Positions 1-7,931 of a DNA stretch of 40,733 nucleotides are shown here, one piece after another. This stretch comes from Sphaerosporella brunnea (Eukaryota > Ascomycota > Pezizomycetes > Pezizales > Pyronemataceae). The DNA is taken from contig VXIS01000387.1 in NCBI GenBank assembly GCA_008704415.1, positions 1 to 40,733 of the forward strand, given 5' to 3'. How positions within the stretch are numbered: the stretch's first letter is position 1; each line of letters opens with the position of its first letter. Below the pieces are notes generated by a model that made no database searches, had not been told where the DNA came from, and was given only the letters and a program-made list of their open reading frames with translations. The position numbers and the translations under genes are program-made.

Positions 1-166
1 TGGGTGGGGGTTCGCAGGCCAAGAGTTGCTGTGCCATATGGGCGAAGTCGATCAAACGTTGATCGCGCTCTTCTGGGGGGAAGCCTTCTTCCGGGGGCGC
101 CTGGGCGCCAGTTTCGATGGCTGCTCAGAGCTCCTGAGGGATTTGGAGGTCGTGGTAGGCGGCCAT
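1..166 (-). pseudogene. Possible retroelement gag N-terminus, partial and interrupted
   Basis: On the minus strand an ATG at 166 opens a frame beginning MAAYHDLQIPQEL. It meets a TGA at 125-127 and then continues open to the window edge with coding-like sequence (Pro/Glu-rich, then RLIDFAHMAQQLLA). A run of 12 C (minus strand) lies just upstream of the ATG. Beyond it is a promoter-like stretch with TATAAGGGGCC near 465-475 and a pyrimidine-rich leader. This order resembles the 5' end of an LTR retroelement (U3/R/U5 then gag), but I could not find LTR borders, a tRNA primer site or a second LTR. Other possibilities are the first exon of an ordinary gene cut by the window edge, or chance. The stop codon points to a dead copy, unless it lies in an unrecognised intron. 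Confidence 0.3.
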
Positions 167-716
167 GGTGTTGCAAGAGGGGGGGGGGGGCGATGTGACA
201 GACAGAGCGAGTAGGTTAGGCTTTGGGTGACTGAACCTAGTGTAACGGAGAGGGTCGGGAACAGGCTGGAGGGGCCCAAGGTACTCGCGTACGGAGGGTT
301 ATCGAACAGGTTCAGGAACGAGGGGCCGGGACAGGATCCGGAGGCAGGACGAAAGGCGCGACGCGCACGGTCAGGGTTCAGATTGGAACGAAGGTACTCA
401 GATTGACATACGGAGGTTCAGTAAAGAGGAAAAGGAAAACAAACAACAAAGCGGAAGCGAAGGCCCCTTATAGCAATCACGTGACTGCGGTGCGCCGCGC
501 CACGTGGTAGCCGAATATAACCTCGGCTCGGAGCCACCCTACCGAGTCTCCCTACAGAGCCTCATCACGACACCACAAACAACCCCCACTTCCGAACCTC
601 ACCACGTGACAACCATCAACGGGAGGGTAAATTTGAGAACAGCAAATGAATCAGCATCCTTTGAAGCCTTAGATCTGAGAGTTCCAGCCGATTTCATTGA
701 GAGTAAAAGCCGGTAG

Positions 717-1367
717 CTTAGTCGGAAAACTCCATCCAAACTCGCGCCGTGACAACGAGGACGTTCCATTTGCAATGCCTTCGGTAACTTGAACAGCATG
801 GTAGTCCCTATTCCTATTATTATTGATGATTACAATCATGGCAAGGTTGGCGTAGACCTTGCGGACCAGTATCGAGCGTCTTATTTTACGCAGCCAATTA
901 CCAGACGCAATTGGCCGCCGTTACTTTTTTGGTTACTCGATATCGCAATCATCAATGCCTACTTGCTGTTTCGTCGACAACACGATACTACCTATCCGTC
1001 AGGACGTTGTAAACTTGCTCTATCACACAAAGATTTCCGTCTACAGCTGGCTGACGAGCTTGCCCAGCAAGCATCCGAAGAGGTTGGCCTTGGAAGCCGA
1101 GCGCGTCGTCCCAACGCGACTAAGCTGGATTCTCAGTGTCGCAAGCGGGCTCATAACCATCTCTGCTTTAGCAAGCAGCGTGGAGTTGTTGAGGTTCCCC
1201 AGTGCACTGGCCCTCGGGCTCAGCATGAAAGAACCAAGTCCATGTCAATTAAAGAGTGTGTACAGTGTCGTTTTGCAAAGCGAAGGGCAGGTGAGAAAGG
1301 AAGGACAAAAACAACCCGGTGGTGCTGTAAATACTGCGCTTTGTCTTTATGTCGTACGTGCTTTTGA
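717..1367 (+). pseudogene. piggyBac-type transposase (DDE_Tnp_1_7), decayed C-terminal remnant
   Basis: The open frame 789-1367 carries the piggyBac family landmark IDDYNHGKVGVDLADQYRAS, followed by a WPPLLFWLLDIAIINAY block. It ends in a cysteine-rich tail (ECVQC, then RWCCKYC and LCRTCF) of the kind that forms the C-terminal zinc-binding domain of piggyBac transposases. Upstream in the same frame, weaker similarity continues (KTPSKLAP, then SICNAFGN) but is broken by TAG at 714-716 and TGA at 750-752. The N-terminal DNA-binding part and the first catalytic aspartates are not recognisable. An AATAAA lies at 1389-1394, just after the stop. I see no convincing TTAA-flanked terminal repeats. 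This is a dead fragment. The stops fit C-to-T change (CGA or CAG origin), which is compatible with RIP but not proof of it. Confidence 0.85.
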
Positions 1368-1984
1368 TGTAGAATATTTTATTTTTTCAATAAAACTAAA
1401 GGCACGTTGCTCTGACGAAAAAATAACGCGTTGTAGGTTGCCCGGGTGTAGAAATGCAGCGCGCATGCTTTTGATATCACTCGAGTCCCAAAAATAGCAG
1501 TGGTTCTTAGTAATGTCGCTAGTTTGAGTTTTAGCGGGGTGTATGCGTATGCAGCTTTATTAACACTGTAGGGGATACCGAATGAGCTCAGTATGTAGTT
1601 CACGGCAGCGGTATTTCAACGTTGACACTCGGTATTTTACTTCAGTTGATAGCGTTCTCGCAGGTGTTGAGAGCACACTGGCATCCCTCTGAATTCTGAC
1701 TGCCGGTCATATGAGGAACTGGTGGTGTTTGAGGGCACTCTGTAGCTGCTCTGTACATACTCCCGTCAAAATTCACAAATTCAAACCCGTTACCTGCGCC
1801 ACCACTTCCTTCCACCCCGCCCCGCGCTGTGCTGCCTTCGTCGTTGCTCCCTGTGTCACAGCTTCCACCGACCCAGACCCTCAAAGCAATGCCGCTGAAA
1901 CGAAGCAATGGGGCTGGAGTAGGAGGTTCACCGGTGAGGTGGCGGGGACTAGAAAGCCTAAAAAAATCTTGAACCGCTCGATTG
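1368..1984. other. Intergenic, no gene supported
   Basis: This stretch follows the piggyBac remnant. Short open frames exist on both strands, but none has recognisable motifs, splice structure or conserved composition. It may be further decayed transposon sequence. Confidence 0.5.
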
Positions 1985-2433
1985 TAAAGTCCCAACCCAC
2001 TTGATGCTGGATTGATAAGGTAAGAGATAATCTACGCAGCAATCAATCCCCCCCGTCCCGTCGAGTGAAATTCTTCCAGCGCACCAGTGATGACCTGCAC
2101 AAAAAAATAAAACAATGAAGGAAAATTCACAAATATATTTCCGCGCTCTATGGCTGCGGCTACGCCCCTCTCACCCGCCTGACTCATCGCTGCCAATTGA
2201 GCCCATTTTTGTCTTCCCAAGCTTCTTTTTCAGAATCCAGAGGGTCAGTCGCGGTTGCCATGACAGCCAGACGTTCAAGCGGATTTTGGTGAGTGCAGGG
2301 CGGGAAGGCGGTATTGTGGAGCGAGGGGCGTGGGGTGTGCGGGCACAATCGCAGAATCTCACTCGACGGGAATTGAGATTGCCGCGTGGATTATCTCTTA
2401 TCTTATCAATCCACTATCAAGTCGGGACTTTCC
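1985..2433. mobile_element. MITE-like element A with about 55-60-bp imperfect terminal inverted repeats
   Basis: The left arm (1985-2044) and right arm (2377-2431) are reverse complements with several mismatches and a small gap. Both carry the core GATTATCTCTTAYCTTATCAATCC in one orientation. The termini are TAAAGTCCC on the left and GGGACTTTC on the right. The interior (about 330 bp) has no transposase-like frame. The same terminal AAGTCC and a GATAAG-type core recur in the element at 6392-6606, so the two look like members of one non-autonomous DNA transposon family. A TA target duplication is suggested on the left and altered (TC) on the right. The superfamily cannot be fixed by eye. Confidence 0.75.
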
Positions 2434-3001
2434 TTCAAATTGAAATTCCAGTTTTTGGGGTCTATACCTCTGACCGCATCTCAAAAACAGCCATCAGATA
2501 ACTCCGAAGATGCCACGAGGAGATAAACATCGAGGAGATTTTCACTCCATTCAAGAGAGTACCAAACTGTCCAAACACCTCCAATTAATACCCAAACTTG
2601 AACCAGCATGATAAACACGGGGATCGTAGTCTTTGACGTTGAGTACAGCTGTAGGCTGTACATACTTGCTATGGCTCATATCAAGAAGGTATCTTCACCA
2701 TCAACCAATCTCAGCTGGCCCCGTGCGGTAACCGTTGGCTGGTATGTAACTTTTAGTGCCTTCGTACGATTAGATAACTCTTTTTGGTATGCTGATATGC
2801 CCCATCGTGAGAAAACAACAGCTAGAGTACAGTCACCGAAGACCTCAATCCCGGGGGAAAAAAAAAAGAAAACAAGAGAGAAAGAGACAGCAAAAAAACT
2901 AGCAAGTAGCACAGCGTGCTTGTAGAAATAGAATTTGTGCGGCAAAAATTGATAAAGTAATCCAAACTGACCATAATATATGATATCGTATTATCTCACT
3001 T
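2434..3001. other. Intergenic, no gene supported
   Basis: AT-rich spacer between two inverted-repeat elements. Short overlapping open frames occur on both strands (for example 2608-2925 and 2676-2945), but they are low-complexity and lack any family signature. Confidence 0.5.
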
Positions 3002-3183
3002 AAGAGTCACACCTCTGATTAGGCAATTTTCACCCTAATTGGGAAATTTTCGACGTTTAATTTTCGCCAGCAAAAAGATTACTTAAAGCGCCTCAGAATC
3101 GCACATAGAAAATATTTCATACATTTTGGAGTGAGTTGAAAACGCGCTGGTACGCGCCAAGACCGCTTAGAAGTGTGACTCTT
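3002..3183. mobile_element. MITE-like element B, 15-bp terminal inverted repeats
   Basis: AAGAGTCACACCTCT at 3002-3016 pairs with AGAAGTGTGACTCTT at 3169-3183. These are reverse complements with one mismatch. The 182-bp element is AT-rich, with repeated AATTTTC/GAAAATT words inside and no coding frame. Its termini differ from those of elements A and C, so it is a separate family if it is a transposon. No clear target duplication is visible. Confidence 0.5.
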
Positions 3184-4217
3184 GGTAACCACCACATTCT
3201 AACTTAAGTTTCCCACTAACCAGTACCATACCTTTTACCCTCACCCAATCCCCCCTAAAAAAAAAAATAGTCCATCCTACCTCTCACCCTTCCTCATTTG
3301 CAGAGATTTTTCTCTTATTTTTTTGGCATTTTTGTCGAAGTTTTGGTGAACTTTTGTGGTTTCGACGTCGCGTCAGAACTGGTTTGCATTTATGCTGTGC
3401 ACCCGGTCGGAACCCTAACCCAGCTATCGCGGACCTCCACCACATTAGAGACTCTAGAGCTCAGCTTTGTTCAAAATCAACAAAAACAGGGTACTAGAAG
3501 GCACAGGAGAATTTTTCTCTCTCACTCAAAAGTTTTTATATCCACTGACCTGTTTCCGCCTGTGTGGTGCACAGGACGGTTTTCACCATACAAAATTCTC
3601 TTATTTGCTTGCATTCTACTTTGTACTGCTCTATCGGCAAAATAAAAAAAAAGCGGACCAGAAAAGCCTGTCTCTGGCCCTAAATCACCCCGATTTTAAT
3701 GTTCGCTGTCCGAAGGTTGCACGACTCCCCATATCCCTTGCTGTTTTTACCACCTTTATAGACTGCGTGCTCACAAAATTCTGATTGGCTGCAGCAATGC
3801 AAAAAGCAGCGAAGAAAATTAAATTCAATATTAAGCCATTAGAATTCTCCTTGGCCTCGCCCATAGCTGCGTAACCACAGGCTGAGTGTTTCGCTCAATG
3901 TTGGTGGTGTTATCAGAGGGTGAAGAAACGCCGCCATACAGTGCACTTCCCGCCGCGCTACATGGGCCGCACAATGATATTCACAACACCCTTCTGCCGC
4001 ACTCCCACCGGACTCTGTTTCTAGTTACAGACAGTGCAACAAAGCGCTCCCATCACGGGGTCATCATTCTGTTTCACTTCGTTGCTTGCGGTGTTGCTTG
4101 GGCCAATCAGAACTTTTTGGACTTGGCACTCGGCCGCGTGAGTAAGCACTTTGCTCATTAGATAACACTGTCCACAAGCGCACTTGAGGCCCAGACAGTA
4201 CTCTATATCGCCATTCG
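3184..4217. other. Intergenic, no gene supported
   Basis: No open frame here has recognisable motifs or a plausible exon chain. It contains T- and A-rich tracts (for example about 3258 and 3640) and a CCAAT box near 4102. It is probably decayed repeat plus spacer DNA. Confidence 0.5.
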
Positions 4218-4313
4218 AGAGTTTGCGATTCCATCTTAAAGTCTAAAATCGACCGAGGACTCTTGATTCCGAGCACAAAAGTTAGAATTTATATTGAAAT
4301 CGCAAACTCTCTA
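4218..4313. repeat. Inverted repeat (14-bp perfect arms)
   Basis: GAGAGTTTGCGATT at 4218-4231 is matched by its exact reverse complement AATCGCAAACTCTC at 4299-4312. Similarity continues weakly outward, and GGCCAATC (about 4099) and GATTGGCC (about 4372) form an outer inverted pair. It could be the core of a degraded foldback element, or chance in a promoter-like region. Confidence 0.4.
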
Positions 4314-5135
4314 TTATGGGCCTCTGAAATGGATTTGCTAGCGTCGGCTGGGCAGAAAAATCAGACGCGCCGATTGGCCAGACTCTTCTTTAGTTTCCAC
4401 TCAACCGGGTCAACCTCCAAAGGTCGATGGGCTGGTTCAATGGAAACGACGTACCAGTACTTTACTAGTGCCGAAAGGGCAGGTTGGAAGCCAGAACAAG
4501 TATCGCGAGCGCTCAATACCCCATCAATCGTACTGCTTGCCGCAATCCACCGCAAGAAAGCTTTTGGGTCCCATACAAATGGGAGCCCACCCATATTGGA
4601 AGTGCGGGGTCAGACAACAGCCTGCAGCAACAAGGGCGGATCTTCCCCCTTCCATTCAGACAGGGCGTAGATCTTGCGTGGGCGTCTGTCAGGAGCCAAA
4701 CGTGAGGAGAAACGAGAAGATGGACATCTCAAAAGTATTGGGGGCATTCGAATAGACAAAAACATCGCGTTGCTCGTGCCTAAGTAGAGAGTTCCGTTAA
4801 TGCCGTTAATTCCGTGCAGATATCATCAAGGGCAATTATGGCCTCATTGCTTTCGATTGCTTTCCACGGGAGAATCATTCATGCCCACTCCTACCTACGC
4901 GCTGTATAGCTGTGGGCATGGTGCCGCGTCTTAGGTAATTCGGCCAAAAAGCGTCGCCGGCGGTCCCACGGCATAATTACCTGGATCTACATAGAGTAGA
5001 GTGCTGTGTACTGACTTGCTCTTGCTTTTCCCTCCCTCCTGTCGCGTTCAGTTTCCACCAAATCGAAACCCCACCCCCCCTTCCCCACTTTGTCTCGGAG
5101 ACAACCGTTGTGAAGAAGGCCAAACAAGAACTTTG
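4314..5135. other. Intergenic and upstream region of the cyclophilin gene
   Basis: No gene is supported. A 9-bp inverted repeat, CATGCCCAC (4880-4888) and GTGGGCATG (4912-4920), and the pair AGGTAATT/AATTACCT (about 4933 and 4975) lie in the probable promoter. A pyrimidine-rich tract (5021-5042) precedes the leader, as is common in strongly expressed fungal genes. Confidence 0.45.
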
Positions 5136-5155
5136 AAAAAAAAAAAAAAAAAAAA
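5136..5155 (+). promoter_or_regulatory. 20-nt poly(A) leader next to the cyclophilin start codon
   Basis: Twenty consecutive A residues end one base before the ATG at 5157. If transcribed, this is an A-only 5' leader. Such leaders can bind poly(A)-binding protein in yeast, but whether this one does is inference. Confidence 0.5.
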
Positions 5156-5156
5156 G

Positions 5157-6109
5157 ATGGCTGCTGCAACTGCTACCCGTTATTTTACCCCGCTCCTGCG
5201 ACCCCTCTCTCACACCTCTTCTTCTTCCTCCTCCATCTTCCTTCCCCGAGTTGTTCCTTCCATCAAGTCCTACACCAAACAAACCACTTCTTTCCATCAA
5301 ACCCGCTTTTACACAACCCCCACTACCTCCACAATGGCTGGCAACCCCTACTTCGACATCGCCTATATCAGTCCCTCCGGCACCAGTACGTAATTTCCTA
5401 TCATCGGGACCATCATTGTCGCATTCATTCCATCTTCCCTACAATGCATTTATTCGTTGTCGCTATTGTTTCGCTGGAAACAGTGCTGTTTGCTGACTTT
5501 CATCTCCTTTAGAGGAGGCCTGGGGCCGCGTCGAGTTCAAGCTCTACGATGATATCGTCCCCAAGACCGCGAAGAACTTCCGCGAGCTCTGCTTGGCGGA
5601 GAAAGAGGGCCAGGGCTACATCAAGTCCAAGTTCCACCGTGTGATCGCCGGTTTCATGGCTCAGGGTGGTGACTTCACCCGTGGCAACGTATGTTCTTTC
5701 ACTTCGCCGGGAACGAAAGAACAACCAACTGACATCACCGCACAGGGCACTGGTGGCAGATCCATCTACGGTGAGAAGTTCGAGGACGAGAACTTCATCA
5801 TGAAACACAACAAGCCTTTCCTTCTGTCGATGGCCAACGCTGGCCGCCACACCAACGGCTCGCAGTTCTTCATCACCGTATGTTTCCGCTCCTCCTTGTG
5901 TTACGTACCCCTCACTTAGTGCGGCTCTGCTGACATCACTTTTTTTGAACATGTAGTTCGTTGAAACCCCCCATCTCGATGGCAAGCACGTCGTTTTCGG
6001 TGAGGTCGCCAAAGGCGAGGATATCATCAAGAAGATGGAGAAGAAGTCCCTTGACAGCAGCGGCCGCACCTCCGGAACCATTGTCATTGACAGCTGTGGT
6101 ACCGTTTAA
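5157..6109 (+). CDS. Cyclophilin-type peptidyl-prolyl cis-trans isomerase, probable mitochondrial and cytosolic forms
   Basis: Exons 5157-5385, 5513-5688, 5746-5877 and 5957-6109 join to 229 codons plus stop. The enzyme catalyses proline cis-trans isomerisation and aids protein folding. Residues 1-59 are Ser/Thr/Arg-rich and lack acids, like a mitochondrial presequence. The cyclophilin fold starts at an internal Met60 (ATG 5334-5336, [12 protein letters not shown]). Catalytic residues are present: Arg119 and Phe124-Met125 in [15 protein letters not shown], Gln127, Phe177 in NGSQFFIT, and His190 in LDGKHVVFG. The cyclosporin-binding Trp of cyclophilin A is His185 here (TPHLDGKH), as in cyclophilin-40 types, but there is no TPR domain. 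A single fungal gene making both mitochondrial and cytosolic cyclophilin from two starts is known from Neurospora, and this layout fits. Intron 2 (57 nt) is stop-free and a multiple of three. Confidence 0.95.
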
Positions 6110-6391
6110 ATACGGCACGATCTCTCCGTTACCAGACGGAATGGGATAAATAGATGGCTGTATTTTTTTTTTTTTCTGGGTGGTATCTTTGTGGGATTGA
6201 GAAACCATGAAATATAGCTGTTTCTGGTCTTGTACAACGAAAATCAGGCAATGAAATGATTACACCCATGAAGTTTTGACCCTGTGGAGTACCTACTTAA
6301 GTAGGTACTTAGCGCAGCTCATATGAGAAGTGTGTCTGTGTGTGTTTTTGTTCAGCGTAGAAACTTGGACTCGTGTAAGCCTTTGGCGACA
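6110..6391. other. Intergenic (cyclophilin 3' region)
   Basis: 3' flank of the cyclophilin gene, with a T12-type tract near 6164-6176 and a perfect palindrome at 6288-6309. No gene. Confidence 0.5.
6288..6309. repeat. Perfect 22-bp palindrome
   Basis: The sequence is AGTACCTACTT followed directly by its reverse complement AAGTAGGTACT, with no loop. A related interrupted palindrome occurs at 10097-10116. Short palindromes built on CTACTTA/TAAGTAG words are common in intergenic DNA of filamentous ascomycetes. No function is shown. Confidence 0.8.
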
Positions 6392-6606
6392 TAAAGTCCC
6401 TGCTTGACGGTGGATATCGGTAGATAGTGGATGATGAGATAAGATAAGAGATATGCCCAAAGCGGTAAGGTTCGTATGTCGAGTGATGACTAGTGCCAGG
6501 CGCCCGGCCAGGAGAGCTGGCGGTCGCGGGGCCTTACCGCTTTAGGCATATCTCTTATCTTATCTCATCATCCACTATCTACCGATATCCACCGTCAAGG
6601 ACTTTA
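6392..6606. mobile_element. MITE-like element C, about 75-bp near-perfect terminal inverted repeats
   Basis: The left arm (6392-6470) and right arm (6532-6606) are reverse complements, differing only by a 4-nt indel near the tip and one substitution. They enclose a 61-bp loop. The ends are TA-AAGTCC and GGACTT-TA, consistent with a TA target duplication. Each arm contains tandem GATA words (GAGATAAGATAAGAGATA). The termini and GATA-rich core relate it to element A (1985-2433), but it is shorter and far better preserved, so it looks younger. It ends about 60 bp before the RRP41 start codon, so it must overlap that gene's promoter or 5' leader. Confidence 0.85.
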
Positions 6607-6665
6607 CTCTGAATCTGAAACACTTTCGCTGCTGGAAAACCCGCCGCTAGCTGCGACCACCGACC

Positions 6666-7586
6666 ATGGTAGGTTTCCTCCCAAAATATGATTGCAAACC
6701 CCGTGCTCGCCATCTCCCTTCTAACGCTTCTTTGTATGTAGTCGCGCTATGAAATCCTCTCCCCCGAAGGCCTCCGTATCGACGGCCGTCGATGGAACGA
6801 GCTCCGCCGCTTCCACGCGCAGCTGTCAACGCAGCCCGCTGCGGCCGATGGTTCCTCGATGGTGGAGCATGGCAACACCAAGGTCGTATGTACGGTGGTC
6901 GGACCCGCGGAGGTGAGCCAGCGAAGCAAGATGTTGCACGATCGCGCCTCGGTCACGGTGGAGGTTACGTTTGCCGCGTTTTCGGGCACCGACAGGAAGC
7001 GGAGGTTGAAGAGTGACAAGTAACTCTCCCTTTTTTTTTTTTTTTTTTTTTTTCGTTCCGTCTCGTTGTACCCTACTGACTGGTGATCTTTTTTAGGCGC
7101 GTACAGGAAATGCGGACTATGCTCCAACGCACTTTTTCTCAGGCCATCATGACACACCTTCACCCGCGGTCCGAAATCACAATCTCGCTCCACGTGCTCT
7201 CGCAGGACGGAGGCGTGCTGGCCGCTTGCATCAACGCTACTACGCTCGGCCTCATCGACGCCGGAATCCCTATGAGCGACTACGTCGTGGGCATGTCCGC
7301 GGGCTCCTCCTCCGCCACTACTAGCGCGGCAGTCAGCTTCGAGGAGGCGGCGGATCCGCTGTTGGATGTTAACCATATCGAGGAGGGGGAGCTGCCGCAT
7401 TTGACGGTTGCTACCCTCGGCGCGACTGACAACATCACTTTACTCACGATGGAGAGTAAGGTGCATCTGGCTATGATGGAGGGAATGTTGGCCGCTGCTG
7501 TGGATGGGTGCAGGAAACTTAGGGAGATGCTGGATGAGGTTGTGAGAGCACACGGCACCGAGGTTGCTCGCAATGGAGCGCTTTAG
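6666..7586 (+). CDS. RRP41: Exosome complex core subunit Rrp41/Ski6 (RNase PH-like)
   Basis: Exons 6666-6668, 6742-7019 and 7097-7586 encode 256 residues. Rrp41 is one of six RNase PH-like subunits of the eukaryotic exosome ring, which channels RNA to Rrp44 and Rrp6 for 3' processing and decay in nucleus and cytoplasm. The N-terminus (SRYEILSPEGLRIDGRRWNE) and the ADGSSMVEHGNTKV block are diagnostic for this subunit. Later blocks include LSQDGGVLAACINATTLGL and the DPLLDVNHIEEGELPHLTVA region. The length matches the family (about 245-260). The first coding exon is only the ATG, split from the body by a 73-nt intron with a GTAGGT donor. Intron 2 contains a long T tract (about 7030-7055). A MITE lies directly upstream. 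Confidence 0.95.
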
Positions 7587-7931
7587 GGAATATCCATCAT
7601 TGGCAGACCGATACCAAGGTAACCTCAACCGCCGATCAAAGTTCCTGCTGTTTGTCAAGCTTATAGTAGATATATCATGGTGATATTCCGCTTTGATGTC
7701 GAGATTGTCATAGCTTTCTACAACGTCTTGGTGGAAAGCGGTTTTTGTCTTGACAAACAGCCATTGTGATTCTATACCAAGAAAATCTAACCGCGTTGAA
7801 CAAACACTTGAAACAGGAAGAAAATATCCCTTGTTTTATCCCTCTATAGCACAGCAAACCTGCGAAACCCAAGCAAATGACAGAGAACCAAAACAACACC
7901 GAAAACCCCGCATTATAACTCCATTTTAGAT
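7587..7931. other. Convergent 3' spacer between RRP41 and GUA1
   Basis: It contains the two 3' untranslated regions. No further gene or repeat recognised. Confidence 0.5.

Noticed and set aside
549..1577. CCCTACAG near 550 and CTGTAGGG near 1568 as piggyBac terminal repeats
   Set aside because: Only 8 bp match, and TTAA does not sit at the outer edges in the needed orientation.
1642..1995. Minus-strand open frame of 117 codons
   Set aside because: No recognisable domain, and it overlaps an opposite-strand frame of equal quality.
3298..4670. Several plus-strand open frames of 90-135 codons
   Set aside because: They overlap in different frames, lack motifs and show no consistent codon pattern.
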